From: Gamarada debralockiae
Lineage: Eukaryota; Ascomycota; Leotiomycetes; Helotiales; Hyphodiscaceae
Assembly (NCBI GenBank): GCA_002803225.1
Contig: NXFV01000988.1
Location: forward strand, 1 to 20,406
Direction of reading: 5' to 3'
Length of the DNA: 20,406 nucleotides
Below the pieces are notes generated by a model. It was not told where the DNA came from and did no database searches. It worked only from the letters and a program-made list of their open reading frames with translations. The position numbers and the translations under genes are program-made. Below, in pieces: positions 9,463 through 18,589 of the stretch; positions within the stretch are counted from its first letter, which is position 1, and every line of letters begins with the position of its first letter.

Positions 9463-10077
9463 GCGGTCTCCTTCGTATTGTTGTCGTACATGCTCATTTG
9501 GTGTTAGTGGGCCGAACAGTGGAGTACGAGTAAATTACCCGGGCGATTTTTAGGTTTAGAAAGCTTGCGCGGAGAATGTACATTCCGAATAGAATGCGCT
9601 CCCTTAAAGCTCTGTTTTCTAGAAGACATGATATTCGAAGGAGTCATGAAGATAGAACAACATGTACTCCGTGTTTGACCCGATCACCAAGCTTCTCATT
9701 GGAGAAGGTTGATGTAAGGATGGCGGGTGAACTGAATAGCCTGAGTCCTTTGCTCAATGACTACAGGCAAGGGTATTCCTAAGTTCGGTTTCAGGAGGAG
9801 ATAAGACACCCCAACTGTGTCTCAGACAACCATCGTTCCACACTTGTTGGCCATTGCCCTCAGCTAAGCAGATGTACGTGTCAGATGAGATCTGTGCGTT
9901 GTGTTTACACTTCTTCCTAAAATAGCCTGGTCTTTGTTTGACTTCCGTACCTCATATTATTTCCTTCGATTCCCACTGTTCTAGCTCTTCAGAAATGTCG
10001 GCCTTAGCCTAAAATACATAACGGTCTGCATACTAGAACCTAAAAGTAAATAAAGAAAAAGCGGGCAAGAAAGGCTT
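9463..10077. other. Spacer between the transposon relic and the NLR pseudogene
   Basis: A plus-strand frame of 68 residues (9576-9782) is open but resembles nothing and has no supporting context. No repeat, RNA gene or coding remnant was recognised in the remainder. Confidence 0.4.
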
Positions 10078-11387
10078 TTAAATAACGAATACATCCCGAC
10101 CCATTGATCTACCGATCGCAATTGCCTGAATAGCTTCCCGAACTTCCTCAATGTCAGCCTTCATTCCTGTTGAAACGTTCTTCCCTTTTTGGACATCCGC
10201 TAAGAAAGACTTTCTCCTGGAACTATATCGGGATGCCTGAGTGGGCCGCGAAAGACTTTATCGTAAATGCACATAGCTATTTCTTCCATCCCCGTTTTGG
10301 ACGCACGATCCAGAAGTGAGGCATTCGCGGATAGAAAAACGCTACCACTCGGATGACTTCGGAGTAAATTCTGCACTTCATCAAGCATTCCATGTTCAAC
10401 AACAGCCAAGAGAGCAGCGTTGTCAACTATATATTGGTAAAACATCCACCACCGCTCTGCGGAACAAGTAATAGCAATCATATTCTTAATTGCAGTGACA
10501 AGTCTATCTTTGATCGCAACCCAGAAGTAAGCTCCGACAGTGTTATTTTCGGTCGACTTTATGACATCTGTGTCTCCAAAATTAGTTTTGGCAATATACC
10601 CCTTCAGCGATGAGTTTTCTTGGAGTTGAAATACATGCTTTCGACATACTTCTCACGAGAGGGTCGTGAGGGCGTACTGGAGTAGCAGTTTTTGCTCGAA
10701 GAACTGTGCTAGCTCTTCGGCGTTCATCACTAGCTCAGTATCTGTGACTTCTATCTTTGGCATATAGCTTGTCGGTATTTGTGGCAGAGCCACCCTCACG
10801 CCTTTGACTATATCTTGCCTCACTTTATCCTCTGTGTCTGATACTGTGGCTTGGAAGTTTTGCGCATCGGGTACTGGCAAGAAAGTCTTTCGCCATTTGA
10901 TGAGTAAGTTACAGGAGGGAGGTGGGCTCGACCCCAAAGTTATCGAACAGTTCGTCAGAAAGGCGTAATGCAGGTCTGATGACTTCGATGAAAGCTGCAC
11001 AGAGCTCATGGATTGAGCGCCTAAAGTGATTCCAAAACCGAATTTGAGGTCTGTGTGAGGATACGGGATCCTTAGTAGGCTGTAGAGCCTCGTCGAGATT
11101 CCATGTTATAGCAACGGCATCCAGCAATCCTTGGAGCTCCGTTAACCTAGTTTGGCTTGCTCCAATATCCCAGAGAAGGATCCTTCGGGCTTTAACTCGG
11201 TCAAGCTCGCTGCTGGACACCTGAAGATCATGCGTGATCCGACAGTACAATCCATGAAGCTCCCATGGTAGCTCACGAAGTAGGTTTTTGAGTTCCTGAA
11301 ATGTGAACATGCCCTTCTCAACATGCTGTAGAAGATCTTGAGTGATAGGTGTGACCCATAGAATAACACCTTGGCATTATTCAGAAG
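10078..11387 (-). pseudogene. NLR-type (NACHT plus ankyrin region) receptor pseudogene, 5' truncated
   Basis: Read from 11387 downward, the conceptual protein starts at the end of a NACHT module (NNAK, then GVILWVT), continues through the helical region (ELPWELHGLYCRITHD, KARRILLW, GASQ), then LTHQMAKDFLA, ALPQIPTSY, LQYALTTLS, VGAYFWVA, and ankyrin-like GMLDEVQNLLRSHP, ending near SMGRDVFVI. This is the order seen in fungal NACHT/ankyrin STAND proteins of the incompatibility type. The frame is broken by a one-base loss at about 11370, an in-frame TAA at 10909-10911 (family residue Gln), a frameshift near 10830-10900, a TGA at 10653-10655 and another shift near 10205. The nucleotide-binding site is missing, because AT-rich DNA replaces the upstream part. 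It cannot make a working receptor. Confidence 0.75.
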
Positions 11388-11885
11388 GTATTAGAAAATT
11401 ACAAATTAAATCAATTACTTCTTTATTTGTTAATTACTATTATGAGGGTTATAGATTAATTGTAAAATCGAAGGTAGTTATCAGCAGATCTAGGGGTTTT
11501 CCGTTGTGTATCTCTCGCCTACTCCACTTCCTGCCACCCCACTGTCTGCCCCGCATTTCCGCCCCGCGATAACCATGTCCACCTCCACTTCCAAATATTT
11601 CATCCTCGCTCTTCAGTGTAGGTACCTGAAAACGCCCGTTTATTCTTTCAGCTATACCTTGTCTTCATTCCACTGTTATAACGTATAGATTGTTGTGGAT
11701 CACGTTGAATGACAGCCGCTGCGACTGACCTGGAACAACCATCTCGGGGTTTCCGAATCAACATCCGGAAGTGAGGTTCCGGAGTCTGCTGTATAAGAAC
11801 CAAGGCTCTGCAGCGACCTCGTTGTGTTAAAGTCCTTCCAAAAAGCAGACTATCTCCAATTAACAACTAGAAAGAGCCTCTCAGG
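11388..11885. other. AT-rich junction and 5' region of the monooxygenase gene
   Basis: 11388-11475 is AT-rich and marks where the NLR remnant ends. 11505-11575 is pyrimidine-rich, as in many fungal promoters or 5' leaders. A short upstream frame (ATG at 11575, stop at 11686-11688, 37 codons starting MSTSTSKYF) precedes the main gene and could act as an upstream ORF if the transcript begins early. A TATA-like tataaga lies at about 11792, some 94 bp before the ATG. None of these is proven. Confidence 0.4.
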
Positions 11886-13226
11886 ATGTCAATCCACCTC
11901 ATCATCATCGGCGCCGGCCTAGCAGGTCTCTCAGCCGGCATCTCCACCAAAGTCGCAAATCCGAACCACCAAGTCACAGTCCTTGAATCCGTAAAAGAAC
12001 TCGCAGAAATTGGCGTAATTCCCCCCTTCTAAGCCGTAATCTCATCTCGAACTCACAGCTCACAGGCCGGACTACAATTAACACCTAACGCAACCCGCCT
12101 CTTCAAACCCTGGGGCATCTACGATCGATTGGTAGAAAAGGCCACTTTCCCAACGCAGCTTTCCGTCCATCGATATGATGGAACAAAGACATTGGCCCAC
12201 GAACCGCATTTCCAAGAACAAATTGCCTCCCGCTACCAAGCGCCCTTCTGGGGCATGCATCGCGTGGACTTGCAACGAGCCATGGCTGAGCGCTGCAAAG
12301 AACTCGGCGTCGTTTTCCGTCTTGGATCAAAAGTTGTTAGCGTAAATTTCGAAGAAGCAGAAGTGGAAATTGAGGGCGGGGAGAAAGTTAAGGGCGATGT
12401 GGTGCTCTGCGCTGATGGACTGTGGAGTGCAACGAGAGGGCAGTTTTTGGGACGGGAGAGTAAGGCGATCCTTACTGGGGACCTGGCGTATCGTATTGTT
12501 ATAAATACGGCGGATTTGACAGGTTCCGATGCTCCAGAGTTGAAGAAGTTTATCGAGGACTCGACGGTGAATTTCTGGGTCGGTCCTGGCACACATGTTG
12601 TAGCATACACCATGCGCGCTGGTTCCGTCTATAATATTGTCTTACTTTGTCCAGATAATCTACCCGCCGAAGTAACGAAGACGGAAGGTGATTTAGAGGA
12701 GATGAAAGCGTTGTTCGAGAACTGGGATCCTTTGTTAATGAAATTTTTGAATCAGGTTAAGGGCGTTGCGAAGTGGAAGCTGATGTGGCTCGACACTCTG
12801 CCGGAATGGGCCAACAAAGAAGGCACATTTATTATGATGGGTGATTGCTGTCATCCTATGCTGCCTTACCTGGCTCAAGGTGCGAACAGCAGTTTGGAGG
12901 ATGGGGCTGTGTTGGGGTATTTGCTTGGAAAGGTTGATGGGAAGAGGAAGGGGGTGCATTTGCCTAAGGTTGCGGAGCTGTATCAGAAGTTGAGGAAGGA
13001 GAGGGGAGAGTTGATTGCTAAGGAGACTTTTAAGCAGAGGGAGGACTTTCATATGCCGGATGGTGAGAAGCAGGAGGCTAGGGATAAGTTGATGTTGAGT
13101 ATGCTTGGTGGTGAGTTGAAGGCGGATTTTCCGTCGAGGTGGACGTGTCCGAGGGTTCAGAGGTGGTTGTATGGTTATGATGCTTATAAGGAGGCTGAGG
13201 AGGGATTTAAAGCGAATCCATTTTGA
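11886..13226 (+). CDS. FAD-dependent monooxygenase, salicylate hydroxylase-like (two exons: 11886-12014 and 12066-13226)
   Basis: Spliced length is 429 residues, normal for class A flavin monooxygenases. Exon 1 gives MSIHLIIIGAGLAGLSAG with the GxGxxG dinucleotide-binding turn at residues 9-14 and Glu34 closing the fold. Joining the exons restores ELAEIG-AGLQLTPNA, a block typical of salicylate hydroxylase-like enzymes. The DG motif (CADGLWSATR, about 158-167) and the GD motif (MGDCCHPMLPYLAQGAN, about 301-317) bind FAD and NADPH. Such enzymes use NAD(P)H and O2 to hydroxylate aromatic rings, with salicylate as one possible substrate, but many serve secondary metabolism. No tailoring-gene cluster is visible around it. 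It converges with the RPC4 gene. Without the intron, the protein would lose its FAD-binding start. Confidence 0.88.
12015..12065 (+). other. Intron of the monooxygenase gene (51 bp)
   Basis: It begins gtaatt and ends cacag, with a branch-site-like ctaag at about 12029. An earlier cacag lies seven bases upstream, but using it would break the frame. The intron contains an in-frame stop, so splicing is required for the full enzyme. Confidence 0.85.
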
Positions 13227-13641
13227 GGAGAAATGGCTCTGATAGATTATAAATGTTATTTTGGCAGAGATCTACAGCTTAAACTTGGCGAGCTCTTCCT
13301 TCCCTCGCAACGACTTGATAGTCTCGGCCATCCCGTCATGACTCCATGAGCTTAAGCCAAGCGTATACGGAGTGCAAGAACTGTGTATCAGATGAGAGCG
13401 GGAATTGAGAGAAAATTCTCGATTCTTTATCTTCTGACTGATCTAGTCATCTAATACAAGGTCTTTTGGCATCCATTGCGGTGGCGCGAGCAAGATGCTG
13501 CAAAAATGCTGACAAACAAACGCCAAAGCTATGCACTATTATCCATGAAAATGCATTACCACCACTCCATTTACCGTTCTATATCCATATCCACACATAA
13601 CTCCATTCCCATCAACCATCTCCCTCACAAGCTCCATAGCA
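13227..13641. other. Convergent 3' region between the monooxygenase and RPC4 genes
   Basis: The region holds the two terminators. A short minus-strand frame (ATG at 13331, stop 13272-13274) reads MAETIKSLRGKEELAKFKL and looks codon-biased like real coding sequence. Its frame stays open back to about 13455, so it could be a last exon or a remnant. It is not recognised. Confidence 0.4.
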
Positions 13642-15697
13642 TCAATGAATGTTCGTCCAGTCCGGAGTCACAACAAATTTCCCCATTATCTCTCCCATAG
13701 CCATCGACTTGCCACGGCTGCCTAGCATCGCAGGAACGTCCTTCCCCTTGTCATCCTTCTTCCATTGATCCATACCATCAACGACTGCGCCCATACTGAA
13801 GAAGCTCGTTTCAATTCCCCGTCCGACCTTCATATTCGTGCCACCCCACACTAACTCGACCTCTCCACTCTCTCTAAGGACTAGCTTCCCAATTGCTCCT
13901 TCCTCAACAACTAACTTTTCTCTCTCCTTCTGCTTCTTTACTTCATCCTCGTCCAGTTCCTCTTGCTTGATTTCCATGATTTTCTCTTCGGACTTGACTT
14001 CGGCTTTCTCGTCTTTGGTCAAGTCAAGGGAAACCATCATCTCGACATCGTCGACATTGGCCACTTCGTTGGGATTGGAGCTCGTCTTCTCATTGTAGAG
14101 CTTCGGGAGGACGGGTGGAAATTGAAAGAGGTACACACGGCCTTCTCTATCATCTTTTGGTGCTTCTTGTACGGCTGCTCCTTCCATATAGACATCACCT
14201 TCCACATCCTTGCCCTTGTTCTTTGCACCGAGAGTTGCCATACCACCAAGCTCCTTGCGAAGAATATCCATATCTTCGAGATGGCGCTCCCACTCAGCCC
14301 GATCTTCTTCGGTTTGTATGACTGGCATCTTGTTCTTTCTCTTCGAGGGGCGGTGGGGTTTGGCTTTTCGCTCAGTACGTGGTGAGACGGGTTCAGGTTT
14401 GGCGGATTTGAGTTCGACGTCGGATTCATCGGCTCCAGTTTCGAGAGGAACTTTGAATTCGGGAGGAGGTGGAGATGATGCTGTTGGTTCTTGAGTGTAC
14501 GACATCTCTTGAATGATTCCTGGCTCCATCTTGATCTGCACTTCGTGTCCATGTGTACCCTTCCATTCTCTCTTGTGTGGAACTGCCTTCGATGAACGGC
14601 CTTCGTCGATGATCATTGCGTCGGGGTCGTTCTTTTCGTCTTCGGGAGCTGACTTGATTGTGGGCTCTGTGTTCACCAAAGTAACACGCTCTTTGTGCTC
14701 CTTGCGGTCGAGTCGAATTGGCTTGAGACCGCCCTTGTTTGACGTCTTTCCTTTGCCCTTGCTGAGACTTCTAACTCCAGTTATAACCACGTCTTCTTCA
14801 GAGCCAGATTGTTCATTGATGTGTTCAATGTCAACACGAGGTGCGTCGTCGTCTTCATCTGGGTATTGGGGATCAGGGAGGTACCGTCCAGCAAATGGAT
14901 GGTGACTTCCTCCAAAGGCACCGCTAGCAAAGGCACCACCTTCCGTTTTGATTGTTGACCCTGAAGCTCCACCTCCCATGCCTCTTGAGTAGCTTGCGCC
15001 AGGTTCGCGTTTTGCTGCAGTTCCCCCCGAGACGAAGCCTTTTCTGTCTGCGCTAGCTTGTCAGAGTCAAAACTAGAACTTATGCGAACACCAACTCACC
15101 ACTAGAAGTAGGCACCTCTGCAAAAGGTCCCGACGCAGTCCCACTAGTGTGCACACCTCGGCCACGTCCCATAGCATCACCTCTGCCTCTACCACCTCTA
15201 CCTCGCCCCCATGTGCCTCTAGCAGCCCGGGCAGCCGAAGCGGCAGCAGCACCTAGTCTCGCATTTTCCTTTTCCCTCTCTCGTGCCTCTCTTTCCTCTC
15301 GTTCCTTAGCATTAGCACGCACAATCTTAGGTTTGAACTTAGATGGCTTTGCAGTTCCCGTTCCTCTTGTTCCTGAACCTGAAGCTGCTGTGCCATTTGC
15401 CTTCGATATTGCAGGAGGAAGGCGGATGGGAGTGGGAGCTGGTGTTTCAGTCGGTTGGGTAGCGGGGGAGGAGTTTGGGTCGTTCTGCTCTTCATTCGGC
15501 TCGTTCACAGGGGTCGTGTTCGCAGCAGGGTCGGCATTGAGCATTGGGGCATCAGCAATCGTAGCTTGGCTTTCGGGTTCGGATTCTTTGGGTTCTGGTA
15601 CAGGTGCTGAGGACACCTCTGCTGCAGGAGCCTTTCCCCCTCGTCCCTTCCCTCTTCCTCTGCCTCGTGCAGCGCCGCGTGCTGCTTTGGGGGGCAT
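13642..15697 (-). CDS. RPC53: DNA-directed RNA polymerase III subunit RPC4 (Rpc53 orthologue), two exons: 15100-15697 and 13642-15047
   Basis: Spliced length is 667 residues. The N-terminus MPPKAARGAARGRGRG is basic and Gly/Arg-rich. It is followed by low-complexity sequence, then KFKPKIVRAN, a charged helix, and a second Gly/Arg block. The C-terminal RPC4 domain is visible as VYLFQFPPVLPKL (about 504-516), then GKLVLRESGEVELVWGG (about 586-602) and a final SFFSMGAVVD. These are the blocks that pair RPC4 with RPC5 in the TFIIF-like subcomplex used for termination and reinitiation on tRNA and 5S genes in the nucleus. It is longer than yeast Rpc53 (about 420) because of low-complexity linkers. 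The start at 15697 is preferred over an in-frame ATG 60 bp upstream because MPPKAARG begins the basic tract. Confidence 0.88.
15048..15099 (-). other. Intron of the RPC4 gene (52 bp, preferred model)
   Basis: The donor is gtgagt at 15099 and the preferred acceptor is cgcag ending at 15048; both keep the frame (PTSS then DRKGFVSGG). An aag acceptor ending at 15057 also keeps the frame, would make a 43-bp intron and would add three residues (ASA). The longer intron is chosen for its CAG end and more usual length. Confidence 0.7.
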
Positions 15698-15757
15698 TGT
15701 ACCTGGACAGTCGTCTTTTGGGTAGTTTGTAAAGTGTATGTCACCGCATCGAGTCAA

Positions 15758-15882
15758 AGATTATTCAGAAGATCAATGTTCTCAGAGACTTTCAAGAGGA
15801 GAAGGTGATTTTGAGGATGGAGAATAGTTTGGTGGGGCACGAGCGTCAACTTTTTTGAAGCTCAGCCTTTTCATGGTCCGTG
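15758..15882. promoter_or_regulatory. Upstream region of RPC4 up to the MITE
   Basis: This short region between the RPC4 start and the fold-back element must contain the core promoter or the 5' leader. No clear TATA box is seen, as is common for fungal housekeeping genes. Confidence 0.35.
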
Positions 15883-16130
15883 CTCTTCGCCTAAGAAAAA
15901 AGTGGCCGAAATTGGCACATACTTAACACTAAACGCCGTACTTCAGGAATTGCAAAACTTCCACAAAATATAATTAAATTCGCTGAAATTTGATTTCAGA
16001 ATTCTAAAGAAGCCAAACTATCTTCCAGCTAATTTTTAGTCATTTAACTATGGTTTTGTGGTTGTTCTTCGAGTCTGAAAGTAGGAAGTAGCTTTGGGCG
16101 GCACGGGCCACTTTTTTCTTAGACGAAGAG
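15883..16130. mobile_element. Fold-back MITE, 248 bp, with 5-bp target duplication CCGTG
   Basis: The first 25 bases (from ctcttcg to agtggcc, 15883-15907) match the reverse complement of the last 25 (16106-16130) at 24 positions. Weaker pairing continues inward: 15961-15990 against 16031-16061, both starting ccacaaaa, leaving a central loop of about 40 bp. The direct repeat ccgtg flanks both ends (15878-15882 and 16131-16135), as a 5-bp target-site duplication would. There is no coding capacity. The superfamily is not assigned; its autonomous partner is not in this window. It sits about 185 bp upstream of the RPC4 start codon. Confidence 0.8.
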
Positions 16131-16135
16131 CCGTG

Positions 16136-16686
16136 CATCCAGCGAATTGGGGAGGGGTCACGTGAAAGGACAGCTGCTCAAGGGGGCGGAAATTAAACGA
16201 ATGGTAAAGGTGTTAAGAGCTGAGTTACTGTTTTGCTATGAAGACACACAGTACAGCGGAACGAAGTTTGGTTAGGTAGGGAGTCTGAAAGAGGGGTACA
16301 CTAGGAGTCGTTTGGGTGGCTGACCGTGCATTCCTTCAGAGTTTGTGAACAGGATCCGAATCCTGATTCCAGTTGGTCTGGGAAGTATTCGCGACAAGTT
16401 TGTCGCTTATCGAATAGAAATATCTCATTGATTACATATCAGTCACAGTGAAATCAATCAATACGGTATCCGCATTGACCTTTACTCTTACCAGACGTAT
16501 TTGAACAGGCTAGTGTCTGTTTCTGATTTGGTGGACGTCATTCAATAAGGGAAGTTGGGTGAGCCAAGTTGGTTTCATCCATACAAGAAACCTATTCCCG
16601 AAAAGAACGTAATGATCGCTGCAATGTATTGGGCAACCTCGGATACGTTGATCTGTACTTTTTATATTATCCTCAATGTCATAATA
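16136..16686. other. Spacer with a short hairpin
   Basis: No gene was found here. A perfect small stem, gcgacaa-gt-ttgtcgc, lies at 16391-16406 within tattc...gaata, so the imperfect stem is somewhat longer. It may be a terminator or a repeat tip. A plus-strand frame starting at 16555 runs into the antisense of the pseudogene that follows and is not considered real. Confidence 0.4.
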
Positions 16687-17491
16687 TCATTTTTCGCTCG
16701 CTTTCTCCTTTGTCAATGTCCAGAAGCTCTTCTTTGTCACTGGATCCCACTCCCGTTCCATATCCCCACCCACCAAAGCCAACCCCGTGAACTCAACAAC
16801 AGGTACTCTCCAAAAAACCGCGTCCCAATCTCTTCGGCCATTCGAACTTTACATCCCCACGGAAGCAATCGCTTCCCTCCCCGGCATAATCGTGATGTGA
16901 AACGATGGTCAGTATTTCGAGCACTGGAAATGCCTCGAAAAGGCGGTCCATTTCCCACCGATTCCAACCCATTGATTGAAAACTCTAGTTTTAATCGCTG
17001 TCTTTATGGTGCCTCTTAAATCCATATTTAATCGCTAGATTCTTCAGCCTCTTTAGTGTTTTCTCCGGTATAGCATTTTTGAATTCTCTTTATTTGCACC
17101 GTTTGGAATTTTGGACATAGAAGAATATCTTTCTCGAGATTAAAGAAGATTTGGGTGTGCAATGTTTTTTCTCTGAAACAGGGTTTGCTAGTATCTTTGA
17201 AGAAGTGGTTGCTGGGCCGGACGACTGAGGAGGCTTCGTGGCACACATGAGCGAGAGGGGAACAGGTCGTTTGCAGGAAAATCGAGCTAGCATGAGTCTG
17301 GATCCTGGGGGGATTTCCTGGAGAATTATGATTCGGCCGGGGAGGTGTTGGACTGCGTCTTCCTATGTCTTGAGGCGGATCCCCTTAGGGAGAAGGGAGA
17401 AGAGTGGGAAGTCCTTGGGAAATCTGTTGCTGTGTTCGTTCGATGGAAAGATTTTCAGGGCTGAAAATTCCTCCTCCAATGGCGACGCCAT
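16687..17491 (-). pseudogene. 2EXR-domain protein pseudogene
   Basis: From ATG at 17491 the conceptual protein reads MASPLEEEF, then FPLFSLLPKGIRLK (family: FPxFxxLPxELRLKIW), an in-frame TAG at 17363-17365 where Trp is expected, EDAVQHLPGRIIIL, a frameshift near 17260, PLAHVCHEASSVV (family: LLxVCxESRxVA), TQIFFNLEKDILLC (family: IYFNxxxDTLYL), a frameshift near 17060, LKRLKNLAIKYGF, stops at 16991-16993 and 16985-16987, FEAFPVLEILTIV, a one-base shift at 16804, and PVVEFTGLALVGG to a TGA at 16687-16689. The order and spacing match the fungal 2EXR family, whose function is unknown. Introns cannot explain three shifts plus three stops, so it is dead. Confidence 0.75.
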
Positions 17492-18589
17492 GCTGGCAGT
17501 CTCTGAGACTTGATAATGAGTCGGAGTAGGATACTAACACTTCTGACCTAACTTTGGCCTCGAGCTTGAACGTATCCCTTCAGTGAGGAATTTGCGTTTT
17601 GTTATGTCGCCGTTTCAAACCGGCTGCACTGCAATTTACGAAGGGAAAGCCCTGCAGACCCCCTTGGAGCAACACTCAGGCTCCGAGGCGCTTTCGAGTC
17701 AACAGCAATTAAAGTTGCATCAATTATCAAATTTGGCTGTGGAATCTGAGGTATGGACAGCGAATTGCTTTTCGAGAGAAGGCATGACCCGAGTCACTGT
17801 ACATTGTGCTTCGCCAACCCGAAATCAGTTGAGGTTACACAAAGAAACACAACCTGCATGTGAGGCTGAATTGGACCGAGATGGATCCCTAGAATGGCGA
17901 GCAGCCAGTGCTTGCGTTTTGAATTGGGCTTATATTTTGTCCGTCGGAAGTTTGCCGTACTGATTTCAGCACTTGAACAATGAACAATGGTCAGGCTTGG
18001 TACACCTGTGCAAGTGCTGCGAGGACATCATGACATCGATCGCTCACGTCTTTTGGACACTTGAGCTTGAATGGCCTGAATTAGTACTACTTCGAAAGCT
18101 GAAATTCGCCAGCGTAGTTTGAACGACTAGTCGGTATCATCTATTTGTTATTGAAACCTCGAACAAGCTGATTGATGGAATTGACGGCCAGGGCATAGCA
18201 TCACGAACGTCACAAACATCACCCAGGTTTGACTGGATTTTCTTCATGCATAATGTATTTTACTCCGAGATTTTGCAGAGAGTACATACACCTTGACAGC
18301 TAGTTAAGAGCTCCAAAGTCCAACATCCTCAAGCCAGTCAGGCGAACCTTTCTTCCGTCCTTCGGTCTGAAGAACATTTCCCACAATTGCTGAATACTCG
18401 GAGTCAATTTATAAGGGGGTTGTCATCTTTCCTTCATCATACAACCCCCTCACGATAAGAAATCACCATAATTACCGTACTCATAATCATCAGTCTCATA
18501 GCCTTCCGTACGTTTTTCCGACGGATACCTTGGATCCCATATATCGCCGTAGAGTGTCACTTGATCCCCTAGCTAACTCTGGACTGGTT
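17492..18589. other. Gap between the 2EXR and HET pseudogenes
   Basis: One frame of 126 residues (17583-17963, plus strand) is open but has no recognisable motif or coding-like structure. The remainder shows nothing on either strand. It may hold the old promoter regions of the two divergent pseudogenes. Confidence 0.4.

Noticed and set aside
15147..15725. Plus-strand ORF of 192 residues rich in Pro, Ala and Ser
   Set aside because: It is the antisense shadow of the low-complexity first exon of RPC4.
16555..17019. Plus-strand ORF of 154 residues
   Set aside because: It is antisense to the 2EXR pseudogene, has no recognisable domain, and its proline-rich sequence is explained by reading the complementary coding strand.
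17583..17963. Plus-strand ORF of 126 residues
   Set aside because: No motif, no intron or promoter context and no similarity to any family I recognise; chance open frame is the simpler reading.
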